Counted from the stretch's first letter, positions 1 through 12,274 are shown. The stretch: DNA of 64,000 bases from Drosophila miranda (GCF_003369915.1 NW_022881603.1:31741522-31805521); one strand, 5' to 3'. The notes: a model not told the origin generated them from the letters alone. Numbers and translations: made by a program.

Positions 1-84
1 TACAAAATCAAAAAACTTACAAGTGAACCAAAATAAAGTTAAAAACTACTGAAAACAAAACAAAACCCAATCAACACCAACAAC

Positions 85-1041
85 ATGGCGTTACCACCAC
101 TATCATTGAGCGAAATCCACTTGAACCAGGCACTGCTGTCGATCAGACAAATACCTGCCTATGACGGTTCATCTGGACAGCTAAGCTCATTTATCAAACG
201 AATCGAATATGTATGCGGATTATATCCAACTGAAGATCTTCGCCAACAAAGGATCCTATTTGGAGCGACCGAGATCCAACTGTCAGGAGAGGCACAACGC
301 ATATCGCAAATGATACAACCCAACACGTGGCTTGAACTGAAGACGGCGCTGATCAACTAGTTCAAAAATCACACACCATATGAAGAACTCTTACGACAAC
401 TATACACCACCAGATTCAACGGCAGTCTTCGTAAGTTTATAGAAGAATTAGAGATAAAAGCAATATTAATAAACAATAAGCTAAACTTAGAAAACATACC
501 ATAAAATAATGTCATTTATAAAAACGCTTTGAACAACACAATTAAAGATGTCATTACTCGAAAACTTCCTGACAGAATGTTCATGACCTTAGCAAGAAAA
601 GATATTACCACATTGTCTAATCTTAAGAAGGCAGCACAAGAAGAAGGATTGTACGAAGCTAGTACAACAGATTCAGGTACAAATAAAGATCAATCGAAAT
701 CGTCTCAATCAAATCGAAAGAATGTTGGAAACTATTATCCAAATTATAATACTACTAACTATCACAATCAAACTCAGAGTTCATCTGGAACCGGTCAGAC
801 TAATCGAACAAATCAAAATCAAAATTCCCAAAATCCTGGATTATACAATGAGTTCAAAAAATCCTTGAATCAAGGTAGGGCTCAGAATCCATTCAATCAG
901 CAAATATCTCAAAACCAAGCTAGTGGGAGTGGACCCAACCAACCTACTAAAAGAGGGAGGGAGAGCCAGAGTGGCCAAACGAAGATGGACGTAAATATTC
1001 ATCAAGCCGCCTCGGAAGAAACCGAGGAGGACCCTATATAA
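85..1041 (+). pseudogene. gag of errantivirus-like element, two in-frame stops
   Basis: An ATG at 85 opens a frame that continues to a stop at 1039-1041. It is interrupted by TAG at 358-360 and TAA at 502-504, with the same frame resuming each time. The first part resembles errantivirus Gag N-termini (an IPAYDG-type motif followed by a helical region). The C-terminal third is rich in Asn, Gln and Ser and has no CCHC zinc knuckle, which fits errantivirus Gag. The family protein packages element RNA into particles. This copy cannot make full-length Gag without readthrough. Confidence 0.8.
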
Positions 1042-4000
1042 ACATTACCATTAATAAAAGAATATTAAGGTGTATCGCTGACTTGGGATCATCGATCAAC
1101 ATCATGAAAGAAAATTATACAGATTCCGAGATAAAAGACGATAACCTTACGGTCCATACCATCAATGGACCTGTCCGTTTAACTAAGAGTATAATGAGGA
1201 ATGCGAACAAAACATGTCCGTCCGAACAAAAGTTCTACATACATAACTTTTCCGAAAATTATGATATTTTATTAGGAAGAGAATACTTGATGGCAAGTAA
1301 AGCCGTCATCGATTACAGAAATGACACTGTAACACTAGGAGCTAGGTCGTACCCAATCATTCAGAGTGGAGAAGCTATTGAAGCCGGCAAGACCGCACAG
1401 AAGTGCACTGATCCCTCTACAAAAGAAGAGAAGATCGCACCTAAGTGCCTTGACCCATCTCCAGAGGGTGATCAATACTTCGCTTCCGCTCTAGACAGTG
1501 AATTAAGGGAATGTAATCAATTAAGATTGGAACACTTAAACGACGAAGAGAGGGAAGAGTTAAAGAAGGTCTTATATGAGTTTAAGGATGTGCAGTACAG
1601 AGAAGGTGACAATTTGACTTTCACAAGTACAATCAAGCACGAGATCAAAACTCAACATGAAGACCCGGTCTACAGACGACCATACAAATATGCCCAGATA
1701 CATGATCAGGAGGTAAACCAGCAAATCAAAAATATGATCAGGCAGGGAATAATTCGAAAGTCGAATTCTCCTTACTGCTCGCCCATATCTATGATTCCGA
1801 AGAAGATAGATGCTTCGGGAAAGCAAAAATATCGAATGGTAGTAGACTATAGAAGTCTAAATAAAATAACAGTTAAGGACAAATTCCCAACTCCACGAAT
1901 GGATGAAATCCTAGACAAACTAGGTAAATGTCAGTATTTTACGACAATCGATTTAGCAAAAGGTTTCCATCAAATACCCATGGAACATAGCTCAATCCCC
2001 AAAACTGCGTTCTCCACTAAGCATGGACATTACGAGTTCACTCGTATGCCCTTTGGGCTAACCACTGCCCCAGCTACCTTCCAAAGATGTATGAACAATC
2101 TGCTAGAAGAGTTAATCTTCAAAGATTGCTTTGTATATTTAGATGACATCATTATATTTTCCACTTCATTGGAAGAACACTTGTTGTCACTAAGGAGAGT
2201 ATTTGGAAAGTTGAGAGACGCCAACTTGAAGCTACAAATGGATAAATGTGAATTCATGAAAAAGGAAACTGAATTCCTAGGTCATGTAGTCACTACTGAA
2301 GGAATAGTACCAAATCCAGGCAAAATCTCTGCCATTGTCAAATTTCCAATACCAGAAACGACTAAACAAATAAAGTCATTCTTAGGTCTGTGCGGGTTCT
2401 ACAGGAAATTCATTCCTAATTTTGCAAACATAGCAAAACCCATGACACTCAAACTAAAGAAAGGAGCTGTCATGGACCCCAAGGAAGAAAAGTACGTCGA
2501 GGCATTTGAGAGACTAAAAGTACTCATCACCTCAGACCCTATCCTTGCGTTCCCAGACTTTGACAAAATGTTCACGGTAACAACCGACGCTAGTAACATA
2601 GCATTGGGAGCTGTTTTGTCACATGAACACAAACCGATCTTCTACGCTAGCAGAACCCTAAATGAACATGAAATAAACTATTCAGCCATCGAAAAGGAAT
2701 TATTAGCGATCGTATGGGCAACCAAGTATTTCCGTTCATACCTGTTCGGTAGAACATTCGAGATACAAAGCGATCATAAACCCTTGATTTGGTTGAACAA
2801 CCTCAAGGAGCCAAATATGAAATTACAAAGGTGGAAAATAAAACTGAATGAGTTTGATTTTAAAATGAAATATCTACCAGGCAAAGAAAATCATGTAGCT
2901 GATGCCTTATCAAGGGTAAAGATTAATGAAAATCTCCTTGGAGAAGCTTCCAATATCGTTGGTGCAACTGTACATAGCGCACAGGAAGACAATCTAAATC
3001 ACATTGCTATCACGGAAAGACCAATTAACTATTACAATCGGCAAATTGAGCTAATAGAAGGCAATGAAGATAAGGTAGAAACAATTCGTTATTTTCACAA
3101 GCTAATCATCAAGATCACGTATAAGGAAATGACTAACACCTTAGCGAAGGATATAATAAAGTAATATCTATGCACCAAAAAGAGCGCATTATATTTCCAT
3201 AACGAAATAGATTTTCCTCCATTCCAAAAAGCCTATTTAGAAATCATTAATTCTAACAATATAACCAAAGCTATTAAATCAAGCACGAAACTCCTAGATA
3301 TTCAGAATTACGCTGAATTTAAAGAAACCATATTAAAGAATCATAAAGGCTTACTCCATCCAGGGATAGAGAAAACAGTCAATTGGTTTAGGGAAAATAC
3401 TATTACCCGGATTATCAAACACTAATCCAAAACATCATAAACGAATGTCCTACTTGTAATATTGCCAAAACAGAGCATAGAAATACGAAGTTGGCATTCG
3501 AAACTACACCGGAAATACTGAACATCAGAGAGAAATACGTCATAGATTTCTATATGGTTGGTAACCAACAGTTCCTATCATGTATTGACGTATACTCGAA
3601 GTTTGCCACTCTTGTAGAAGTAAAAAGTCGTGACTGGTTAGAAGCAAAAAGAGCCATGATGAAAGTTTTTAACGAGATGGGCAAATCAATTGAAATCAAA
3701 GCCGATAAAGATTCAGCTTTTATGTGCACAGAATTGCAAGCATGGCTGAATGCGGAAAACGTCAAAATAGAGATCACTTCCAGCAAAAATGGAATATCTG
3801 ACGTAGAAAGATTTCATAAAACAGTAAATGAAAAATTAAGAATAATATCTAGCGAGGATAACCCAGAAGATAGATTCACGAAGTTTGAATTAATTCTTTA
3901 TACTTATAATCATAAAACCAAACATAATACCACAAATAGGACACCAGCTGATATATTCATTTATGCAGGCTAACCTGAGTATGACACCCAACTAAATAAA

Positions 4001-4282
4001 GTGAATAAAATCACTCAATTAAATAAAAACCGCATAGAGTATGAAGTAGATACCCGCTATAAACTATCACCTCTAGTTAAGTCTAAGGTAACAAATCCTT
4101 TCAAAAGGACGGGCGAAATTAGACAGGTAGACGAAAAACATTATGAAGAAAAGAATAGGGGTAGGAAAATAACTCATTATAAATCAAAATTCAAGAAAAA
4201 GAAGAAATCTAATAGAAGCAAATATAATAATTCCAGAGAAACCGAGGAAGTTAATGGAATCGGCGAACTTCAACACAATTAA
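1035..4282 (+). pseudogene. pol (protease, RT, RNase H, integrase) of errantivirus-like element, broken
   Basis: The pol frame overlaps the gag end in the -1 register, so frameshifting is the likely expression mode. The protease active site appears as D-L-G-S near 1080. RT follows, with the YLDD catalytic box near 2133-2146, then RNase H with TTDAS near 2581. A TAA at 3162-3164 interrupts the frame. A frameshift near 3395 falls inside the integrase zinc-binding region (HP...CPTC near 3357-3460). The integrase core continues in the new frame, with a second stop at 3971-3973 before a basic C-terminal tail ending at 4282. The domain order PR-RT-RH-IN is that of Ty3/gypsy elements. The copy cannot be translated as one polyprotein. 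Confidence 0.88.
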
Positions 4283-5647
4283 AATCCTCATCTTCCTCAT
4301 AATTACCATCGTAACGGCACAGGGCCAAAACATAGAAATAAATCCTATAAAATCCCAAAACGGATATATGATATTCAAAACTGGATCGATTAACATACCT
4401 ATCAATTACGAATACCATTATCTAACTGTTAATGTAACTAAAACCGAAGAACTATACCAAAATTTATAAATGCAAGCCACTAAATTCCAGGACATAATCC
4501 AAATAAAATATCTAGTAGACAAATTGCAAAGAGAAATGAACGGGCTAAAAATAACCAAAAGAAATAAAAGAGGCCTAAACAATATAGTAGGAACAGCCTA
4601 CAAATATCTCTTTGGAACACTAGATCAGGAAGATAAAGTCGATTTGGAACAAAAAATAGAAAATTTAGCCAGCCATAGCATTCAAATGAATGAACTAAAT
4701 TTGGTAATAGATGCAGTTAATAGCGGAATAAACGTTATAACCAAACTAAATGAAGAAAAAGACAGGAATCAACAAATAGAAATTTTGATATTCAATCTAC
4801 AACATTTCACAGAATATATCGAAGATATAGAACTAGGTATGCAATTAACTAGGCTCGGTATATTTAATCCAAAATTATTAAAACAAGACTACCTGGAACA
4901 AATAAATTCTGAGAAAATACTAAATATAAAAACCTCCACATGGCTAAAATCCGATACCAACGAAATTCTAATAATTTCCAACATTCCCAAAGACATTACA
5001 AAAGTACCAATCTATAAAATCATTCCGTATCCAGACGAATTAAATAACATGTTAACAGATATGACATACGACAAGTACTACATAGAAAATGAAGAAGTAT
5101 TGTTTAAGAAACTAGATTGAAAACCAATGACAATTGTATAATAAGAATTTTAATGCAAATTCCCACTAAATGTCCATATTCCAAAACTTTTCAAAACTTT
5201 CAAATAAACTTTATTGAACCCAATATACTAATCACATGAAATCTTCCAAAAACAACGCTAAACCAGAATTGTGTAAACCAAGAAATCATAGCGGAAGGAA
5301 ATTCCATTATAAAAATCTACAACTGTTCAATCCAATTAAATGAATTTACAATATTAAACACAATGTTAGATTTTGCCCAGAATGTTTATGTCAACAACAA
5401 CATAACTAAAATAAAACCACTGTCGTATGTCCAAACTAATGAAATAATTATGCAATACACCAAATATAGTAACCTATTACAAATAAGTCTACTAATTTCA
5501 TTTGTCATAATTATATTAGTACTACTAAGTTATGTAGCTGTTAAATTTAAGAAAACTTCTAAAAGAGTCACGGTTAAATGTATTAACCCTATAATAGAAG
5601 CAGAAGAGGAACCAACCTCAGCCACCGCACTTGACAGGACAGGCTAA
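4254..5647 (+). pseudogene. env-like glycoprotein gene of errantivirus, degenerate
   Basis: An ATG at 4254 opens a frame with a hydrophobic signal-like stretch. TAA at 4467-4469 stops it, and it reopens in the same frame at 4470 up to a stop at 5118-5120. A furin-type RNKR tetrapeptide (4560-4571) is followed by a Gly/Leu-rich segment, as in the F-like envelope proteins of errantiviruses. The C-terminal part lies in a different frame (to 5647) and has one hydrophobic membrane segment of about 25 residues near 5470-5550. At least one stop and one frame change separate the pieces, so no functional protein is predicted. Confidence 0.75.
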
Positions 5648-5663
5648 TAACAAACGTTGGGGG

Positions 5664-6258
5664 AGTGACATATCCATAATTCCCCACATCCCATACACAT
5701 TATGTTTATGTACAATTCATCCACCCCATCCACACAAGTAACAGGACCCCACTCAAGAATCAATAACGCTTTCTTCCCATACTCCAAGCTAGGGCCCCCC
5801 ATAATATAAACAATGGACCACATTGTTTCATCAACATTAGAATCACGCCACTCTCGAGAAATCGATTCTTTAGAATCACGCCACTCATGAGGACCAATCA
5901 AAGCTAGACATAAAACCAAGGAGTATCACATTCCTAGCTCCGTCATGTAATGCAACACCGATCGCCAGCAGTGGATGCCTTTCATCAAAGCCGACGCATC
6001 CCCAAATATCGATCCAGGCACGTACGCCACCGACACGAAGATGCAGCCGAGGAAAGCAACGCCCGAAGCCAGAGTCGGGAGTTCCAAGAGAAGGGCTCAT
6101 GGAAACTAGCCAGCAGCAGAGAGATCAGTTCCGTTTGAGACAAGCAGACCCAAAGTCAAGTCGGGGAATTCATTTAAATCTTGTGACATAAAGATATTTA
6201 AGTTGTAAAATAAAAGTCTTTTTTAAAAAACTTAAAATCGAGTTGCGGATATTTAACT
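5664..6258 (+). repeat. 3' LTR of errantivirus-like element
   Basis: It starts AGTGACATAT directly after the GGGGG tract at 5657-5663 and ends ATTTAACT at 6258, giving AGT...ACT ends as expected in this group. It is followed by an alternating AT run, matching the TATATA target preference of the 17.6/297 group. A polyadenylation signal AATAAA sits at 6209-6214. The right boundary is inferred from the terminal ACT and the AT-rich target, because the 5' LTR is not available for comparison. Confidence 0.7.
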
Positions 6259-7390
6259 ATATATATATATATAATTAAGGAAAAAGTACTCATAATTTTT
6301 GTAGTTGCTAGAGGACTCAAATGAACAACAACTCAACTAGGATTCCCTTTTAAGACACAGAACGATCCACCCTCGAAACTCACCGAATATTTTTCACACC
6401 TCCGCAAATGATTCGCCTGGGACACCTGTTAATAGCCTGGATTCCCAGGATGTCAGGACAATGGCAATCCCAACTGTAAAATGCACAACAAAGACGAAAC
6501 GAAAGATTTGCGGGAATGGCTCGGATCCGACGGAACAGGGAAGAGAGGGAGGAGAACTTAATTGTACCGCTATGGGATCCACAGCGAAGAAAAGTCGGAA
6601 CACAGCAACGGAAGTAGAGAAGAGGAACTTCCGTGTGCCTTGATAGACCACACACACACACGGCCGGGCACTAGGACCTGGTCCTAGGGTGCTAGCGCCT
6701 GTCCTCTCCTCCGAGAGAGAGACCCTCGATAAGCGCAGTGCAAATAGCGACTCAATCGCCTCTCAAGCAAATGTGTCAGTTCTAACAAGTGTTTATTTGC
6801 TCAACCCCGCCGCCAGATAATTTATGGACTGGACCCAGAGCTGTTATCAACCCAGGCGGGTTCCCACAAGTGTTATGTAAAGCGATAGGAACTCCCAGAC
6901 CCACCCGCACCCGCACCTTCTCCTCTACTTCGTTGCATTGTAAACAGGGAAACATGAGAGAAATCATAAAACCAATGCACACAAAACATGGGAGCAGGGC
7001 CCTTATCAGTGCGGGGGCAGGTCAATATTGGGGACAAAAACGGTTACCGGGACGGGGACGGGGGACTGTAACCACAACAGCAAACAAACAAACCTATAAA
7101 AATCACTTCCCCCATCGCCATCGCGAGCCGAAACCCGAGAAGAGAGGAATTTCAAACTTTAAAACGGAAATTTCCAATCAAAATTTGAAGCGAAGAGCGA
7201 CGCAGGCGCAACTTTGACACTAGGTCTCAATTAGCTGCTCTTTCGCGCTCTCTCCCTCTCTCTCTTTCAGTCACGTAAAGATGTCAGACGTTTGCTAGTG
7301 TGTGGGTGCACGTTCTATCTCTCTTTATCTCTCTTTCCTTGTCTGAAGCTAGTTTGAAACGGTCAAACATTTGTTTTTGGTCTTAAACGC
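6259..7390. other. Non-genic DNA between transposons
   Basis: I see no supported gene. There is an alternating AT run at the left edge, a CA microsatellite near 6650-6660 and CT-rich simple sequence at 7238-7270. Short ORFs here have no recognisable domains and look like chance frames. Confidence 0.5.
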
Positions 7391-8380
7391 TATACATATA
7401 CCCTTTAGTACCAGGCAACTAGTTCCGCACTGGTGCCGCACTAGCTACCATTCTCACCTCCCTGGTTCCAGATCGATTACCCGCAATGTATTTCAGCGGA
7501 GAATTTAACACATGCATGTCTTAGGGCGGAACCACCCCTGGTTCCCGCTCGATTACCCTTCGATTACCTGACCTAGCTCTGACCTAGTTACCAGTAACTA
7601 GTTCCTAACTGACTACTGGTAGTAGTCAATCTGGCAGTCTGGAATAATACAAAAATAAAAACACAATGTCTTTCAATATAACGAATAATTTTTAATTATA
7701 TGATGCTTAGCCTACTCCTGGTTTTTGGCAAGATACTTCTTTTTAAACACCCTTTTCTTCATCCTTTGCATTGCCTTCCGTACAGTTTTTTCGGGGGCTC
7801 ATTGCCAGGAGGACCCCATCGACGTTATATGCCAGAACAATGTCCTCACTCAAAATAAAGTTCAAGCCGCTCAAAACGCCAGCTGGCTGGAGAATTGATT
7901 TCATTGCTGTTATCTGTAAGTGAAACATTAAAATATAAAGATAAGACAGAGAAAAAAGTCATACAATTTAGAGTTTAGATTTACTTACATAAGTGTCCCT
8001 ATTTAATTTTATTTTTTCCTCCAGTTCATTCCACGAGCGCAACTACAGTAAAATATCACGATTAACTTACCATTTCGGTGCTTATTGCATGGCGTGGATC
8101 GGTAAAAACTAGCTGAGTGGGCACTGTAACTCCAGGGAATTGCGGTTATTTACCGACTTCGAAAACAAAACGAAGGCGGCTTTGTTTTTCGGTTCTTTTT
8201 CGACTGGTCCGCGTTCGCTTCCCGCGTAACTAGTTACAGAACTAGTACATTGTAGTCGACGAAGACCTGGTCCGCGTTCGCTTCCCGCGTAACTATTTGC
8301 GTAGCTAGTTGCGCGGTAAACAGCGCAGAACTAGTTCGAGAGGGGTCAATTGACCACTTTGGTTCTACAGGGTACATATC
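7391..8380. mobile_element. Putative terminal-inverted-repeat DNA element, about 990 bp
   Basis: The left end (from about 7395, ATATACCCTTTAGTACCA) is matched in inverted orientation by the right end (reverse complement ATGTACCCTGTAGAACCA, about 8359-8378). Further inside, the left AACTAGTTCCGCACTG and CACTAGCTAC match the right AACTAGTTCTGCGCTG and AACTAGCTAC, with a 20-odd-base insertion in the right arm. Such imperfect inverted ends suggest an old TIR or foldback transposon. On the minus strand 7743-7928 holds a 61-residue frame (ending ...ILSEDIVLAYNVDG...) that could be a remnant of an encoded protein. I do not recognise the family with confidence and saw no clear target duplication. Confidence 0.45.
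8205..8295 (+). repeat. 28-bp direct repeat, two copies, period 63
   Basis: The segment beginning TGGTCCGCGTTCGCTTCCCG at 8205-8232 recurs exactly at 8268-8295. The 35 bases between the copies contain palindromic ACTAGT sequence. It lies within the right subterminal region of the putative TIR element. Confidence 0.85.
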
Positions 8381-8697
8381 CTTGCAGAGTGTGGTATGAA
8401 ATGAAGAGTCGAGTGGATTGTACTATATGTATGTATGTAGTCCTCAGTCTGCAAGGGTAGCAAACGCTTCGGCTCCCGCGCCTACACTCCGTTTCTTGCG
8501 GTTGCCGTTGGCCAGTCTTTGCCATTTGACGACGTGCAGGAATTCTGGCCGTATTACAAGGTGCCTCATTGGCAGCGCACACATGGACACCACATGCAGG
8601 CGGCGGCAGCGGCAGAGGCAAAAGTGCTCTCATTTCAGCCTAATAAGCAGCAGTTCAAGTACTCTCCCTCCCACTCTTGCCTTGTGTGTGTGTGTGT
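8381..8697. other. Non-genic DNA ending in a GT microsatellite
   Basis: No convincing gene. The short plus-strand frame here lacks recognisable domains. The segment ends in a (GT)n run at 8684-8697, which is the insertion site of the element that follows. Confidence 0.45.
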
Positions 8698-9271
8698 TAG
8701 TGTTGTGTTGCTCATGAGTGAGTGAACAAAAAAGAGTTGTTCACTTAAGTGAGCAACTGAACATGTTCCTTCCAAGCTGTTCTTTTTTGTTCACTTGTTC
8801 TTTGTTGTTCACTTGTTCTTTGTTGTTCACTTGTTCTTTTTTGCTCACGTGTTCTTTGTTGTTCACTTGTTCATTTTTGTTCACTTGTTCTTTACTCACT
8901 TTTTGCGCAATTTTGCTCCTCAAAGGGCATTTTGCGATCTGTCAGCTGTTGCTCATATTTGCGTTTACTTCACACTTTTTGTATTACCGGCAAAGCTGTT
9001 TACTCTTTCAAATATTCTGTATGTCGCTAATTCGAAAGTATAGTGAAATTTGGAACCATCTGCGCATGAATAGTGAACAACTGAGTGAGCAAGTCAGCAA
9101 CGGAGCAAGTGAGCAACAGAGCAACTGAGCAACTGAGCAAGTGAGCAACTGAGCAAGTGAGTAACTGAGCAATCTAAGAGAGCAAGTGAGCAATATGAGT
9201 GAGTTGACTCACTTACTAAAAAAGAACAAGTGAACATGTTCACCAAAATGAGCAATGTTTACCCAACACTA
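8698..9271. mobile_element. hAT-like foldback MITE with simple-repeat arms, 574 bp
   Basis: The ends are perfect 8-bp inverted repeats, TAGTGTTG at 8698-8705 and CAACACTA at 9264-9271. They are flanked by 8-bp duplications GTGTGTGT (8690-8697 and 9272-9279). Subterminal inverted matches follow (GCTCAT / ATGAGC, GAACATGTTC on both sides). The left arm is a tandem array of a unit like TTCACTTGTTCTTTG (about 8777-8893). The right arm is an inverted array of GAGCAAGT/GAGCAACT units (about 9080-9215). The middle 200 bases are unique. Eight-base target duplication and TAGTGTTG ends point to the hAT superfamily, and the repeat-built arms recall foldback elements. There is no transposase. The flanking duplication lies in a GT microsatellite, which weakens the duplication evidence. 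Confidence 0.65.
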
Positions 9272-9692
9272 GTGTGTGTGTGTAAAAACGTCCTAAAAAC
9301 GTCCTAAAAACAACACCACTTGCACTCCTCCGCACTGCCGCTCTCGCTCCCACTCTGGTGGCCGATGGGGCTTGGTTCTTGCTCTTCTTCGGAGCAGCAA
9401 CAGCACACTCTGCGTTCATTGTTCGCCAAAGCCAATTGCTTCGAATGGAGTTAAGTGCTGCGTCAACGTTGTTGACTTACACACAGACAAGAGCGAGAGA
9501 GAGGCACGCACATGCACAGAGACGTACAAGCATGCCTTCACCGTCCCACTCTCGCTCCATGTTTCCAAATCTTTCACCAATGGATTTCCATTTTACGCTT
9601 TATACGGCATTAATTGAGTGCCTTTCAATTGGGTTATGGATTAATTTTTCTGAATAAATTAAATAGCTATATGTACACACATGTCCGTGTGT
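9272..9692. other. Non-genic DNA between two transposons
   Basis: It begins in a GT microsatellite and contains two copies of AAAACGTCCTAA at about 9284-9307. No gene is supported. Confidence 0.45.
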
Positions 9693-9699
9693 GTCCATG
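9693..9699. repeat. Target-site duplication GTCCATG, left copy
   Basis: GTCCATG here immediately precedes the poly(T) run that marks the 3' poly(A) end of the minus-strand R1-clade element. The same 7-mer recurs at 12596-12602. Both copies sit in matching GTGTGTCC-type microsatellite sequence. Confidence 0.65.
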
Positions 9700-9885
9700 T
9701 TTTTTTTTTTTTTTTTTTAAATTCATATTTTATCAGGTAGTGAAAAACAGAAAGGAAAAGCGTTTACATGGTATATACAGCAGTATAGAAAGAAGTATTA
9801 GGTGTTTAAGTAGGTAGGTTTGGTTTGCCAGGTGCTCCTGCGGGACGACCGTCAAGTATTGCGTCACAGGGCCCGGGCGGGCACT

Positions 9886-11835
9886 CTATGCCCCTCCTGT
9901 CTGCCGTCTTCTGGCGCGCTCGTCCTCGCGTAGCTTACGCATTACTACGCACGCAAAGTTGCATACAGCATCCCATTTGCGCGTGTCTTCCAGCATCACT
10001 CTCACAAGTGTTTCCTTGGTCAGCCTTTCTCCACAGACATCCTCCATACTCTCTCTCTCCGCTTCGAATCTCGCGCAGTTGAAGAGTATGTGCTCCGCAT
10101 CCTCTGGCGTTCCGTCGCAGGCAGGACAATCTCCGTCTATTTCGTGGCCAAATCTATGCAAGTATGCTTTAAAGCAACCGTGGCCGCTTAAAAGTTGCGT
10201 CAGGTAGAAGTTTACACTCCCGTGACTTCGCGTGCACCACTCTTCGACTCTTGCGATTAGGGTGTGCGTCCATCTCCCCTTCGTCGACTCCGTCCATCTG
10301 CGCTGCCACTCGGCCATTGTTTGCTGCCGCTCCCGTTGTCCGATAGCGTCCCTATTTGGCTCCGCCGGCGCTATATCTCTTCGCTGCGAGTATATTTTGG
10401 CCGCCTTCCTTGCTAAAAGGTCGATTGGTGCCGTCCCAGCAATGACCAGAGCCGCGTCGTCGGATACCTTGCGGAATGCACTGCATAGTCGCAGGGCTCC
10501 CAGCTGATATGTTGCCTGAATCTTCCTCATATATGCTTTTGTGTTGGCCGCCTTCGCCCAGACCGCTGCACCGTATAGTACTGTCGCCTTTAGCACGTTG
10601 TGTAGTAGGAGCCGCCGTCCTTGCTTCGGGCCCCTCGTGTTGAGCATTATTTTGTTTAGTGACCTACCCAGCGCCGCAGCTCTTATGCTCACCCGGCTGA
10701 GGTGCTAACGAAAGCATAGCCGTGTGTCAAGCATCACTCCCAGGTACCGTATGGCTCTCACGCACTCTATCCTGCAAGTTCCCACGTTCACCAGCGCTGT
10801 TTCGGTTTTTTTGCGGCTGCTGATCAGGACTACTTTCGTTTTGTGGTCGGCCAGTTGTAGCCCAGCGGAGCCCAGCCACTCTCTGATTCTCCTTATTGAG
10901 GCGTCACATTTGCCTTCCGCATCCTTGAGATTTTTTGCTACGGCCACTAGTGCCACGACGTCGGCGAACCCTATCATTTTCGTGTCCTCGGGTACTTGCA
11001 GACGCAGGATGCCATCATACATAGCGTTCCAAAGTAGTGGCCCAAGGACCGATCCTTGTGGGACGCCGCCAGTTATCTCGTGTCTCTTAGTACCTTCTTC
11101 AGTCTCATACATTAGCACCCGGTCCCGGAAGTAGTCTTGGACCATGCGAATGAGATGGCCTTCAACTCCAAAGCCCGTTAGCGCCCTCAGGATGCAATCC
11201 CAGTTGGCAGTGTTGAACGCGTTTCGTACGTCTAGTGTCACCACGATGCAGTATTTTTTGGCACCGCCCTTCCAACGGGTGCCTTCGATTGCCTTTGCTG
11301 CAATGTCTGCCACCGTTGATAGCGCGTCTAGTGTGGAGTGGCCCCTGCGGAAACCAAATTGCATTGGAGACAGGTCGCCACCTCGCTGGATGGCTCGCTC
11401 TAGCCTTGTGCAAATGATCTTCTCGAGGATTTTCCCCACGGTGTCCAATAGGCATATCGGCCTGTAGGACGAGGGCTCCTCTAGCGGTTTGTCTGGCTTC
11501 GGGATCAGCACTAGCTTCTGTAGCTTCCATCACTCCGGGAAGATTCCTTCCGCCCAGCATCTGCTGAACATCCTTGCGAACATTTCCGGGTGGAGCATAA
11601 TGGCCGTCTTTAGTGCTCTGTTTGGGATGCCATCTGGGCCCGGAGCCTTAGCAGCTGGGATACTCCTAGCTGCGGCCTTGACCTCTGCCTCGCTAATTTG
11701 CTCTAGCTCACTTTGGTTCTCCGCATACTCCTGCCTTGGTGGGATGCCCCCCTGAAGCATACAGGGGAATAGAGTCTCCACGATATTCTTCATTTTCTCT
11801 GCTTCAACCGGTGCCTTCGGTTTCAGGGCATTCAT
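9886..11835 (-). pseudogene. ORF2 reverse transcriptase of R1-clade element, truncated, two stops
   Basis: One frame runs from 11835 to the terminal stop at 9886-9888, interrupted by stops at 11530-11532 and 10705-10707. RT blocks are evident: LIPKPDKP and SYRPICLLDTVGKILEK, then FGFRRGHSTLDAL, then GVPQGSVLGPLLWN. The catalytic box, normally FADD, reads FADV here (near 10969), so an essential aspartate is lost. Downstream, TKGRWTHTLI, LSGHGCFKAYLHRFGH and a CPAC...H...C knuckle are typical of R1-clade C-termini. The endonuclease domain and RT N-terminus are missing. Confidence 0.85.
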
Positions 11836-12274
11836 TTTTTATACCCGGATTTGTGGTAATAGTGGATGTGTGTAACGTCCAGAAGGAATCGTTTCCGACC
11901 CCATAAAGTACATATATTCTTGATCAGCATCAATAGCCGAGTCGATTGAGCCCTGTCTGTCTGTCCGTCTGTCCGTCCGTCCGTCTGTCCGTCCCCTTCA
12001 GCGCCTAGTGCTCAAAGACTATAAAAGCTAGAGCAACGATGTTTTGGATCCAGACTTCTGTGATATGTCCCTGCTACAAAAATATTTCAAAACTTCGCCC
12101 CGCCCACTTCCGCCCCCACAAAGGACGAAAATCTGTGGCATCCACATTTTTAAAGATACGATAAAACCAAAAACGCAGAGTCGTAGAGGATGACTATATG
12201 TTCTAGAGTGTAAAATCTCAACCAGATCGTATAATTATTATAGCCAGAATCAAGAAAACAATTTCATTCTTTAT
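11836..12274 (+). mobile_element. Truncated DINE-1/ISY-like Helitron nested in the R1-clade element
   Basis: It starts TATACCCG, skips directly to GATTTGTGGTAA (a short deletion near the 5' end), and then follows the first 420 or so bases of the full copies at 13193 and 14321, including the GTCCGTCT-type array at 11957-11995. It stops after CAATTTCATTCTTT. The 3' half and hairpin are absent. The break falls just before the GA/CT-rich motif seen in full copies. Confidence 0.8.

Larger units (their letters stand above)
1..6258 (+). mobile_element. Errantivirus-like gypsy LTR retrotransposon, 5' LTR outside the window
   Basis: The order is gag (85), pol (about 1035-4282), env (4254-5647), a purine-rich tract ending in GGGGG (5657-5663) and a 3' LTR. 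This is the gag-pol-env arrangement of the gypsy/17.6/297 errantivirus group. Pol overlaps the end of gag in the -1 frame and env overlaps the end of pol by about 29 bases, as is usual in that group. Every ORF is broken: two stops in gag, two stops and one frameshift in pol, and a stop plus frame loss in env. The copy is therefore dead. The 5' LTR and primer-binding site lie left of base 1. The A-rich base composition differs from the host genes. Group assignment is good; the family name is not determined. Confidence 0.9.

Noticed and set aside
6789..7217. 142-codon plus-strand ORF
   Set aside because: No domain, low complexity, no splice or promoter context; likely chance.
8777..9215. CRISPR-like or satellite interpretation of the TTCACTTGTTC / GAGCAAGTGAGC arrays
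   Set aside because: The repeats are short, imperfect, without unique spacers, and are arranged as inverted arms inside one flanked unit, so a foldback element explains them better.
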